From Chromatiales bacterium (ex Bugula neritina AB1) (GTDB taxonomy: Bacteria; Pseudomonadota; Gammaproteobacteria; Granulosicoccales; Granulosicoccaceae), in NCBI GenBank assembly GCA_001730015.1, contig MDLA01000117.1:1-64000 (forward strand): a stretch of DNA of 64,000 bases, written 5' to 3'. Position 1 is the stretch's first letter. Each line of letters begins with the position of its first letter. The position numbers and the translations under genes are program-made. This document shows positions 30,579 through 38,948 of the stretch, piece by piece. Below the pieces are notes generated by a model, which saw only the letters and a program-made list of their open reading frames with translations, made no database searches and was not told where the DNA came from.

Positions 30579-32102
30579 CTATTCGGTAGCGGCTTTGCCC
30601 GCACTTTCAGCGGCACTGCTTGTAGCCTCTGCGGCGGTGTCAGCAGTCTCGGATATGCTGCCACCAAATTCTTTGTATCCGAACCATGCGGCAACTGCCA
30701 GAAGCAGGGGGATCAACCACTTCCAGATGCTGCCACCTGATTTTTCCGGTATCTCTACTCTGGCGGAATCGCGCATTCTGTCTACGCCGCGTTCGGCAGC
30801 ATCGCTAATTGCGGAGCCTGCATTGCGTGCTGTGTCGCCTGCAGTTTGCGCTGTGTCTCGAGTGTGGTTGCGCGTTTCAGTCACTGGTCCACCAACGGTA
30901 TTTCCCGCTGCATCAATGCCGCGCTGCGCGGTTCTGGTAGCGCCATCACGCAAATCGCCAGCGACGCTGGCAGCTCCGCGACCTGCCGTGGCTACGGCAT
31001 CACGAGCGCCGTCGGCAGCGTTGCCAACACCGCGACCAACAGCGCCAGCTGCATCACGAGCGCTGTCGGCGAGATTGCCAGCACCTCGCCCAAGTGCATC
31101 TGCCGCATTGCGTGCGTTGTCAGCAACATGATCGACACCACGGCTGGCTGTCTCTGCCACACTGCTGGCCACATTTGCGGCGCCTTCTGCGGCATCGCTG
31201 ACGCTGCGGCCAACAGTGCCGGCGGCATCACGAGCATTATCAATTGTGTTACCGATACCGTCTGCTGCGCTTGCAGCTGCATCTTTCACTCCTTCGGCAG
31301 CAGTGCCGGCTAAAGCGCTGGCGCTGTCTACCAGGTTATCAGCACCGCGTCCAACCGCGCCTGCGGCATCTCTGGCTACATCACCAGCGCCACTGAGAGA
31401 GTCGCCTACAGCACTTGAAACGTTGTCGACTGCAGCGCTTGCCCCACTGGACAGTGAACTGGCAGCTCCTGTCACACCGGCTGCAGTAGCTGCGGCAAGC
31501 CCGGCAGCACCAGCTGCAACAGTGCTCCCGGAAAAGCCGCTTGTAGTGCCTGACGATGATAAATTACTGTTAGCGGACTCCAGATGGCTAAGCAAACTCG
31601 AAGGCAGTGCCGCTGAAATATTGCTGCTCTGGCTTTTCAGCATACTTGCAAGACCGGTTGCGTTGAGGCCGGTTGATGCGGACTCCCGCTTAAGCGAACC
31701 CATTACCAGTGGAGTCAGCATGCCCAGTAAAGAGCCTGCAGATCCTTTACCAAGCCCTGTAAAGTCGGATAAACCGCTGATCATTGTGGTCACACCCTGG
31801 GTGCCCATTAGAGAACCCAGCCCTTTGGTACCACTTTCAATCAGAGACGATGACTGATTGCTGCCGATCATCGAGCTGATGTTGTCGAGCAGGCTGTCGT
31901 CCTGTTTGTCGATTATATTGAACAAGACGTCAGCGCTGGAAGGCTCCTGCGCCGCATTGCCAATACCAGCCAATAGCGCGGGTAATGCTCCTTCGATAGC
32001 TGATCGGGTTTTATCCTGACTTTCCCCCAGCAGCCCGCCAATTTGACCAACCAGCTGGTCATTGATTTGGTTTTTAACAGCATCCATGATATTTACAGAC
32101 AT
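30579..32102 (-). CDS. DUF937 protein with Ala-rich repeat region and C-terminal TM helix
   Basis: The protein has 507 residues. Residues 1 to about 170 look like the DUF937/YidB domain (MDAVKNQINDQLVGQIGGLL, then ALPALLAGIGNAA). Residues about 190-445 are Ala/Gly/Asp/Arg-rich with a recurring DAAGAVGRGA-type motif, at least five clear copies, resembling LEA-type or apolipoprotein-like amphipathic repeats. A transmembrane helix (IWKWLIPLLLAVAAWFG) lies near residue 470, followed by an Ala/Glu tail. AGGTGA is seven bases before the ATG. Function is unknown; DUF937 proteins have no settled role. The repeats suggest an extended amphipathic region on the membrane. Confidence 0.7.
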   Translation of the reverse strand: MSVNIMDAVKNQINDQLVGQIGGLLGESQDKTRSAIEGALPALLAGIGNAAQEPSSADVLFNIIDKQDDSLLDNISSMIGSNQSSSLIESGTKGLGSLMGTQGVTTMISGLSDFTGLGKGSAGSLLGMLTPLVMGSLKRESASTGLNATGLASMLKSQSSNISAALPSSLLSHLESANSNLSSSGTTSGFSGSTVAAGAAGLAAATAAGVTGAASSLSSGASAAVDNVSSAVGDSLSGAGDVARDAAGAVGRGADNLVDSASALAGTAAEGVKDAAASAADGIGNTIDNARDAAGTVGRSVSDAAEGAANVASSVAETASRGVDHVADNARNAADALGRGAGNLADSARDAAGAVGRGVGNAADGARDAVATAGRGAASVAGDLRDGATRTAQRGIDAAGNTVGGPVTETRNHTRDTAQTAGDTARNAGSAISDAAERGVDRMRDSARVEIPEKSGGSIWKWLIPLLLAVAAWFGYKEFGGSISETADTAAEATSSAAESAGKAATE

Positions 32103-32688
32103 ATATATTTCACCTGTGTGTTGGGTTCAACTCGATGTATCGAGTCCAGTTTTATTGGCTTCGGTTGTGATTTGATCCGGTTTGCTGGTCATGTTAGTAA
32201 CACCTGCCACGGCTTGCGTGCTGTGAAGTGCGCACAGCACCATCCCACAGGGATAAGCTGTCGGTTGTTGCCGGGTTCTGCTGAGAACCAGGCACTGTGC
32301 AGGGGTGGTTACATTCATTCGCTCGGTGGGTACCAATTGGTTACTCCAGACCGGGAAATATTAACAGATTCAATTACTGGTGAGAGTAGTCCGGTGTAAA
32401 AAAGTAATGCGGCCGGTAGTGGTTGCTGGATGTGCTACACGAATGTTTCAAAATCGCATCGAAATTATAATTTTATGCGTCAGAAAAATGACAATACCCG
32501 GGTGGTTCTACGCCTCCTGATGCGTTAGTAGAGAAAAACAGGTTTAAGTTGGCGTGGTCTCACTGTGAAGTCGGATACCGCACCGGATACTTTGCAGGAG
32601 GTTTCGACAAATTTTGTCCAGGGGCTAATGCCGCCGGTCGGCAATGGATCAGGGTTGTTTTATAAAGGTACCGGGGCCGCGCTGCAGA
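32103..32688. other. 586-bp gap without a gene
   Basis: Short frames exist but none has a start signal or recognisable protein. I see no tRNA, no strong terminator and no riboswitch I can name. It contains the leader of the DUF937 gene (read leftward) and the region after the GGDEF-EAL gene. A purine-rich AGGAGG-like box at about 32597 lies before no good start codon. Confidence 0.4.
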
Positions 32689-34632
32689 TCAGCGCTGAGC
32701 GCTTATGGCCGTTGCAAAATCTGTAGGACTTAGTGGTCTGGAAAAATAGTAGCCTTGTCCAAAATGACAGCCACTGTCTTTTAACCGGGTTGCCTGTTCT
32801 GCGTTGTCTATACCTTCTGCTACCACCTGCAATCCCAACGCGTTAGCAATTTGAATGGTGCTTTCAACGATGGCGGAATCGCGGTTGTCAGTCAGCATCT
32901 CATTGACGAATGTCTGGTCAATTTTGATCGTCGAGACGGGCATTGACTTAAGGTAGCGCAGCGAAGAATAGCCGGTACCGAAATCATCAAGTGAAACGCC
33001 AAAACCGTAGTTGCGCAGCAGTGCTAATTGTCGTCTGCCGTTTTCCATGTGCTTGATTGCCGTGGTCTCGGTCAGTTCCAGAGAGATGCACGATGGCTCT
33101 ATATGGTACTCACTTGCTGCATCTATAATCATCTGTGGAAAATCATCTGACTCCAGTTGCAGCGCTGACACATTAATTGAAAAAACCAGTTTGAGATCCG
33201 GAAAGTCTGATTGCCACTGCTGCAGCTGTCGCAGTGCGTGCTGTATTATCCACTTACCTACTTTCTGGATGCCGCCATACATTTCCAGAATCGGCACGAT
33301 TTCATCTGCCTGCAAATTGGATGGTGTTGCCGGCAGCCACCGCAACAGGCATTCACACCCGGCTATAGTATTATTCTGCAATAGCACGATAGGCTGGTAG
33401 GCGAGATCAAACAGATCTTCGGGGTGATTGTCGTTAATAGCGGTGATGATCTGACGCTGTCGGGTCAACGCTTCCTGAGCCTGATCAGAAAGCAAAAATA
33501 CCGAGCCACGGCGATTGTTCTTTGCCTGCAGAAGAGCCTGGTCGCTAAGTTTAAACAGTTCAGCCAGATCCAGTCCGCTGACTTCCTGCACACTTACGCC
33601 GACTGTACAGCTGATATCAATGGCATTTTTCTTATAGATTACTGGCTGGGTTACGGCGTCCTGAATACGTTGTATTATTGCCTCTGCAGTACGTGGCGCT
33701 ACCAGGCCGCACAGTACAATGGCAAAGTGATCGCCGTCTGTTCTGCCCAGTCTGTCTTCAGAGCGCAGTTGGCGCTGAATTCTCGCCGCAACTTCCTTAA
33801 GTACCGCATCTCCAGCAAAATACCCGAGCGCGTCGTTAATCTGCTGGAAGTGATCGAGGTCAATGATAGCCAGTGCTATAAATTCGCCATCGTTTTTGTT
33901 GTTCCGCTGAAATTCCGATAAAAAGCGAGTGATGGCTTTGCGGTTAGCTGTATCGGTCAAAGGGTCACGCTGTGATAGCCGCTCCAGTTTACTGCTGACC
34001 AGCTGATATTCGCTCAGCAGTGCAGTGTTCTTTTTCCGTAACTGCCGGTAGCTGCCGAAATGGTATAACGCCAGAAGCCCTAGAATAGCGGGTAGGGCAG
34101 ACAGTACCAGTCTTTTGGGCCAGATGGCGTGCTGGTGGTGTTGCTTTGTTAGCTCGGCTATAGACGCATCAATCGAATTTTTAAGCGAGCTGCTATCTAT
34201 TTCCTCACGAATCCGGTCGGTGCTTGCAGGCTTGGGATTCCCGGCTGACGTGAGGTCGACAATCCGGTTGATACGGGCCGAGAGATCATGTGGCGGGTCG
34301 GAATAAATTGCCGCCAGTGATTCGTGTTCGTTTACGTTGTCGGCATATTGATTGTGCGTAAGGGTCCACTGCAGTTGCCAGAGTTGCTGTGCGTATTGTC
34401 GAAGCTGTGTAAGGCTGGGTTCTTCCTCCAGCCGTTCTTTTTCCAGATGCACGCTGAGCTGCATCGCAACGTTGGATTGCTGCTGCATTAACTCGCGCTG
34501 ATCTCGAAACGTTTTTTCATTCGACCACACCAACCATAATAATCCGGCTGTAGCGAATAGCGTTATGACTAACGCTGGAATCGCATACCGATGGTGATCT
34601 TTTTGCCCGGTGTTGTCGGTTCCCTGGGTCAA
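32689..34632 (-). CDS. membrane GGDEF-EAL protein, GGDEF motif degenerate
   Basis: The protein has 647 residues and starts with TTG. Two transmembrane helices (about 17-36 and 173-192) enclose a periplasmic sensing part of about 135 residues. The GGDEF domain (about 215-380) has DGDHF at 299-303 in place of GGDEF, so cyclase activity is unlikely. The EAL domain (about 395-645) reads ECLLRW in place of EALLRW, keeping the Glu; DDFGTGYSSL and VAEGID are intact, so phosphodiesterase activity toward c-di-GMP is likely. It is the last gene on this strand after the nine-gene operon, 116 bases downstream of the glycosylase, and might share its transcript. Confidence 0.9.
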   Translation of the reverse strand: MTQGTDNTGQKDHHRYAIPALVITLFATAGLLWLVWSNEKTFRDQRELMQQQSNVAMQLSVHLEKERLEEEPSLTQLRQYAQQLWQLQWTLTHNQYADNVNEHESLAAIYSDPPHDLSARINRIVDLTSAGNPKPASTDRIREEIDSSSLKNSIDASIAELTKQHHQHAIWPKRLVLSALPAILGLLALYHFGSYRQLRKKNTALLSEYQLVSSKLERLSQRDPLTDTANRKAITRFLSEFQRNNKNDGEFIALAIIDLDHFQQINDALGYFAGDAVLKEVAARIQRQLRSEDRLGRTDGDHFAIVLCGLVAPRTAEAIIQRIQDAVTQPVIYKKNAIDISCTVGVSVQEVSGLDLAELFKLSDQALLQAKNNRRGSVFLLSDQAQEALTRQRQIITAINDNHPEDLFDLAYQPIVLLQNNTIAGCECLLRWLPATPSNLQADEIVPILEMYGGIQKVGKWIIQHALRQLQQWQSDFPDLKLVFSINVSALQLESDDFPQMIIDAASEYHIEPSCISLELTETTAIKHMENGRRQLALLRNYGFGVSLDDFGTGYSSLRYLKSMPVSTIKIDQTFVNEMLTDNRDSAIVESTIQIANALGLQVVAEGIDNAEQATRLKDSGCHFGQGYYFSRPLSPTDFATAISAQR

Positions 34633-34748
34633 CGTATCGTTCAGTCGGTGGAAGAGTGGATTTTGTCCGCAAGCGCCGTCAGGCGCCAGACGAAAGTAGT
34701 TGCAACAGCCCGATTACAGCATGGTGTTCGTAGCAATGTTTATGCTCC

Positions 34749-35309
34749 TTACCCTGACTGGTCACAAGCAAGCGCGGCCTTCCAGCGGGCGATTTTCTGA
34801 TCACGATTAAGAGTTGCCATTGCGGGGCTGCTGGAGGGAAGGGCCGCAAGGCGTACGTGTGCCGGGAGATTTAGATCTTTCAGCACATGTTTGCGAAATA
34901 GTTGATCGGCAGTTTTTCCATTAAATGCAATGGTGGTGAGTAACGGGTGCTGCTCCAGAAACGCGACAAAATTGTTGCATACGATACTGCTGCGAACAAT
35001 TCTGGCATCAAGGCTGCCCGGCCGGAAACAATGCTGAAGTACATCCCATAACGCTATGCCGTTATCGAGCAGTAACTGGATACGGGTGGCGTAGTCCGTT
35101 TTAAGGTTCAGTTTGTCGGGTGTGCTGAACATCGATTCCATAATTGGCCAGAAAGCGTTCTGTGGATGCGCGTAGTACTGCTGTAGCCGCAGAGACGCCG
35201 CACCGGGCATAGAACCCAGTATAAGAATTCGCGCAGCGGGATTTTCAATCGCTGGAAATGAAGTCAGGAGTTGCTCTGGTTCCAGCTGTGCGGGCGATTT
35301 AGTTGACAC
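34749..35309 (-). CDS. hypoxanthine-DNA glycosylase-like protein (UDG superfamily family 6)
   Basis: The protein has 186 residues and starts with GTG. The motif ILGSMPGAASLRLQQYYAHP followed by QNAFWPIM is the signature of the HDG-type (family 6) branch of the uracil-DNA glycosylase superfamily, which removes deaminated bases. The second motif near the C-terminus appears as LPSSSPA. It begins two bases after the DUF4175-like gene, so it is translated from the tail of that operon. A DNA repair enzyme in an envelope operon is unexpected; chance insertion downstream is possible. Confidence 0.82.
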   Translation of the reverse strand: MSTKSPAQLEPEQLLTSFPAIENPAARILILGSMPGAASLRLQQYYAHPQNAFWPIMESMFSTPDKLNLKTDYATRIQLLLDNGIALWDVLQHCFRPGSLDARIVRSSIVCNNFVAFLEQHPLLTTIAFNGKTADQLFRKHVLKDLNLPAHVRLAALPSSSPAMATLNRDQKIARWKAALACDQSG

Positions 35310-35311
35310 GG

Positions 35312-38300
35312 TCAGGAACCGGTAGCCAGTTCATCACTGAGCCGTCGGAAGTACTCGGCAGAGCGTCTGCTGAAGCCATCGGGGTCAGCGGCACGTTTGC
35401 CGGTACTGATGGCGGTAGAGTCATTGGTTTCCGCGTATATCTGCAATTCCAGTTGTTCCAGCTGTTTCAACAGAAGTTTAACGTTGGCTTCAATGCGTCT
35501 GTTGTTTTCATCGCTGATATTGTCGCTGAGCTGACGCGCGAGCTCGCGCATCTGCGTGATGGTTTGACTCGATAGCCCTTCGATCGAGGCATTGGCCATT
35601 TGCTGTACCTGCTGACTGGCGTCCTCGAGTTGCTGTCGCCGCGCTTCGGCGGTGAGCTCTGTTTGTGAGCCGGATTGTCCCGGATTTGCTCTCCGCCCTG
35701 CCTGGCCATTGCCAACAGTGCCTTGCTGTGAGCCGGATTGGCTGTTTTGCTGGTTGCCTGGTGATCCGTTTTCGGGATTGGCTGTCTGACCGTTGGGATC
35801 CCGGCCGCTCTGGCCGTCGCCTGTCTGCCCGCTGCCATTGCGTGCGAGCTGCTCAGCGGTAACGGTTTCTCCGCTGCTGGCCGTGTCGTTGCCAGATTGA
35901 TTTAAAGCATCAACCAGCGCTTGTCGCATCTGCTGCAGCGCGCGTGTTGCATCGTCTGCGGTAGCAGGTGTTTCCGGATCGGTATTGATTTCTTCAGCAG
36001 CCAGTTCGCGAGCGTTGAAAAGATCATTTTGCAGACCAGCCAGTGCTGCACTGATACGCTCTTCGCGCAGTGCAGCCTGTGGAGCCATGCCGTCTTCAAT
36101 CATATCGCCGGAAATCCCCATTAATTCTGCAGCCTTGCTCCGGTCCAGAGCATCCAGCGCCCGTTCCAGTTGAACACTGGTTTGAGGTGCTTGTCCCTCG
36201 AAGCGATTGGCGGCATCGGCCAGCTGCTCGACGGTGGCTTCAAGTTGCTTTTGCATTTCACGTTTTTGCTTTGCCAGACGTCGCTCAGCACCGGCATCTA
36301 GACCTGTGCTGAACCGGTTTTCGTTGCGGGCGTCTATGGATCGCTGCAGAGCCTGCCGTAGTTCGCTCGCGGTTTCTTTTTGCTGGCGTGCGATATCGCG
36401 AATTGCATCTTCTGCGCTGGCCAGTTGTTGCTGCAGTGCCTGCTGACGCGCACTCGCGGCTTGCTGTAAAGATTGCTGCAATTGCTCAGATGCGTTTTGC
36501 AACGCCTGCTGCAAGGTTTCCGGTGAGGCAGCGTTCTCCGGTGAGTTTGCTCTTTCAAGTTCACGCAGCGCGTCTTCCAGGTTTTCCAGTGCCTGCTGAG
36601 CGCCGCTACCCGAGCTTTGCTGGTTACCCTGGCTTGGGGAACCACCTGCCTGCGATGACTGATTTTCTCCTGATGCGCTGTCGGACTGCTGTCCCGGCTG
36701 CTGTTCGCTCGATGCATTTTGCTGGCGTTGCAGCTGTTCCAGTTGTCGTTTCAGTTCTTCGAGTTCGCGACGCAGCTTTTCCTGTTGCCAGCGTTCAGCA
36801 CTGGACAGTTCGTTGTTGTTTGCTGCGGCATCAGCGAGTGCCTGCTGTCTCTTGGCCAGATCTTTTAGTTTGTCGAATGCGGCGTCTGAGGCTTCATTTG
36901 GTGCACTTTCCGGTGTAATGGCATCCGGTGTTTCGTACTGGTTTTTTGCCAGATCCATTTCCAGCTCGTACATCTCTGCCATATCTCTGCCGGCGTTGGC
37001 GCTCGAGCCGCCATTACCCTGATTCTGGCTGATGGTGATATCGTTAAAAACTGACTCTGCACGTTTGAGATATTGCAGTGCCCGCTGCTGGTGCGTTACC
37101 GCTTCCTGAAAAGACAGGGTAGAAAGGTGCTCTGCGGAAGGTTGCATCGATGAAGCTGCCTCCTGCATGTATTTAACAAACCGGGCAATATCGGGATCGT
37201 TATCAAGTAACTGTCTGGCGTCGGCGCGCTGAGCCAGCTTATTTGCCTGATCGGCGAGCGTACTTTGCAAATCTGAAAGCAGTGCGGCGCTGTCGTTTGG
37301 ATCAATCAGCGGGGCGGCATCGGATTTCTGTTCACGAATAAGGTTCCAGGTGGCGACAAGTATTTCTTTCTGCCGCTGCGAAATTTCCTGTTCCTGTTGC
37401 TGCTGGCCGCCGCCGCCTTGCTGAGACTGTTGTGACTGACTGAATCTGCGGTCGAACGGGCGTACATCTATAAACAGAATATCGGTTGACACCGACTGCT
37501 CTCGATCGCGTGCTTCGGCGTAATAGGTAATCAAATCGCCGGGTAATAGCTCGGTGCCCTGTTCATTTTTAAATTCTTCCAACAGGAAGGTGTGCGAGAA
37601 GTCAGAGCGCTTGCTGAGTGGCAGAGTAATCCATTCACCGCCATTAACAGAGTAGTGCAGCCTTACATCGACAACGGCGAAGTCATCAACCGCCCTGGCA
37701 GTTACGGTGACCTCTTCGATGGCGGTTGCGTTCCAGTCACCGCCGGGTTTAATAAAACTGATCTCGGGTTGCTGATCATCAGCCACGGTAATGCGGTATT
37801 CCGGAGAAAGCATGATGCGATCGTCGCCCAGTAAATCGGCGAGCTGGTACTCGCCTTCCTGGCTGATGCTGAATGTGGCAGTGTACTGCAGCGCCTGCTC
37901 TAAAAGCAGAGGGGTGACTGAACCGTTCACGAGTAGTTCACCATTGCTCAATGGCTTATCAGTTGTAACGTTTATAGATACCTCTGTGCCTGCGACTGCA
38001 TGTATATCGCTGCCATTTTCCACAATGTGAGGCTCAAGGCCAGTCCACCGAGGGTATTTATAGGAAAGCTGCAGTTTCTCTATTTTTGCAGGGACCACTA
38101 CTTCAACGTTTGATTGCGCGCTACGGGTGAAGGCTGACTCAACGTAGTATTCCAGCGGGTCAGTTACGCCATAGATCGTAAAGCTGAAGGTTCCGTCCGC
38201 TTCGCGATTCATATCGACCGTCTCCCAGGGAGTGTCGCTGGAATCGTTGAGTCGCTTTACGTGCAGTTCGGCCAGATCAGATTCAAAGCCCTCTGCGGTT

Positions 38301-38947
38301 GCGCTGACAAACAGGCTGTCGCCGAGTCGGAGTTTTGTGTCTCCGGGGCTGACACTGATACTGCGGGCCGGCAGAATATCTGACTGATACCAGCCAAACC
38401 AGAGATGCTTTATTCCTGCACGCCAATCGAGTGGCAACGTTGAATACAGCCAGGCGGCCAGCACGAGGATCCCGGTTGATGCTGCTATAGGCCCTACCAG
38501 TTCAGCGCTAGGCAGTAGTTTGCGCACAGGAGCTGCCGCGGCCGCACGTGAGGCGTCTTTTGCCAGTAACCCGGTGAACGGAGTTTGTATATTGCGACGT
38601 TGCAGATCAATATAGGTTTCCGCTCTGCCCTGAAATTCAGGAACTGATCGTTCCAGCTCAGCGGCACCGGCTGTTTTTTTCAGTTGCCGTTGAGGGCGCC
38701 AGAGCAATAGAACAACCAGGCCCGCGGCCAGCAGCAGCAGGATGGTTCGCGCCGGGTAATAAAGCCAGTTCGAATAGGCCAGTGAATCCGCCAGCACAGC
38801 TGCCAGCAGCGAGACCGCAACCGCTGCAAATATAATAGAAGCAAAAGCGACTGCAGTATTTTTTAACCGGTATCGTCGGCGGTAGTGCTTCAGATAGTTG
38901 TCGAAGCGTTGTTGGTAGTTAATGCGATCGCGTCGTCTAGAGTTCAT
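35312..38947 (-). CDS. DUF4175-like large membrane protein with Gln-rich coiled-coil region
   Basis: The protein has 1211 residues. Hydrophobic helices lie at about 32-52, 60-80 and 150-170. A middle part (about 190-480) with beta-rich stretches looks like Ig-type repeats; from about 500 on it is Gln/Ser/Glu-rich coiled coil with a Gly/Gln tract (QQGGGGQQQQ), and it ends in Gln/Ser/Asn/Gly low complexity and a Leu-rich helix. Such DUF4175-like proteins accompany MoxR/DUF58/BatA operons. The gene starts one base after the BatA-like gene. The role in the complex is unknown. The DUF name is my assignment from layout and context, not a search. Confidence 0.6.
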   Translation of the reverse strand: MNSRRRDRINYQQRFDNYLKHYRRRYRLKNTAVAFASIIFAAVAVSLLAAVLADSLAYSNWLYYPARTILLLLAAGLVVLLLWRPQRQLKKTAGAAELERSVPEFQGRAETYIDLQRRNIQTPFTGLLAKDASRAAAAAPVRKLLPSAELVGPIAASTGILVLAAWLYSTLPLDWRAGIKHLWFGWYQSDILPARSISVSPGDTKLRLGDSLFVSATAEGFESDLAELHVKRLNDSSDTPWETVDMNREADGTFSFTIYGVTDPLEYYVESAFTRSAQSNVEVVVPAKIEKLQLSYKYPRWTGLEPHIVENGSDIHAVAGTEVSINVTTDKPLSNGELLVNGSVTPLLLEQALQYTATFSISQEGEYQLADLLGDDRIMLSPEYRITVADDQQPEISFIKPGGDWNATAIEEVTVTARAVDDFAVVDVRLHYSVNGGEWITLPLSKRSDFSHTFLLEEFKNEQGTELLPGDLITYYAEARDREQSVSTDILFIDVRPFDRRFSQSQQSQQGGGGQQQQEQEISQRQKEILVATWNLIREQKSDAAPLIDPNDSAALLSDLQSTLADQANKLAQRADARQLLDNDPDIARFVKYMQEAASSMQPSAEHLSTLSFQEAVTHQQRALQYLKRAESVFNDITISQNQGNGGSSANAGRDMAEMYELEMDLAKNQYETPDAITPESAPNEASDAAFDKLKDLAKRQQALADAAANNNELSSAERWQQEKLRRELEELKRQLEQLQRQQNASSEQQPGQQSDSASGENQSSQAGGSPSQGNQQSSGSGAQQALENLEDALRELERANSPENAASPETLQQALQNASEQLQQSLQQAASARQQALQQQLASAEDAIRDIARQQKETASELRQALQRSIDARNENRFSTGLDAGAERRLAKQKREMQKQLEATVEQLADAANRFEGQAPQTSVQLERALDALDRSKAAELMGISGDMIEDGMAPQAALREERISAALAGLQNDLFNARELAAEEINTDPETPATADDATRALQQMRQALVDALNQSGNDTASSGETVTAEQLARNGSGQTGDGQSGRDPNGQTANPENGSPGNQQNSQSGSQQGTVGNGQAGRRANPGQSGSQTELTAEARRQQLEDASQQVQQMANASIEGLSSQTITQMRELARQLSDNISDENNRRIEANVKLLLKQLEQLELQIYAETNDSTAISTGKRAADPDGFSRRSAEYFRRLSDELATGS

Positions 38948-38948
38948 A

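Noticed and set aside
30511..31857. Long plus-strand open frames opposite the DUF937 gene
   Set aside because: They are Ala/Ser/Cys-rich mirror images of the GC-rich Ala repeats on the minus strand, with no ribosome site; the minus frame has a clear domain and start.
32043..32399. A 118-residue plus-strand frame in the 586-bp gap
   Set aside because: It overlaps the start of the DUF937 gene on the other strand, has no ribosome site and an irregular Cys/His-rich composition.
32103..32688. c-di-GMP riboswitch in the gap next to the GGDEF-EAL gene
   Set aside because: I looked for the conserved GEMM core and did not find a convincing match on either strand.
35902..36918. Several open frames on both strands in the DUF4175-like gene
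   Set aside because: They follow from the biased Gln/Ala codons of the coiled coil; the long minus frame is continuous across them.
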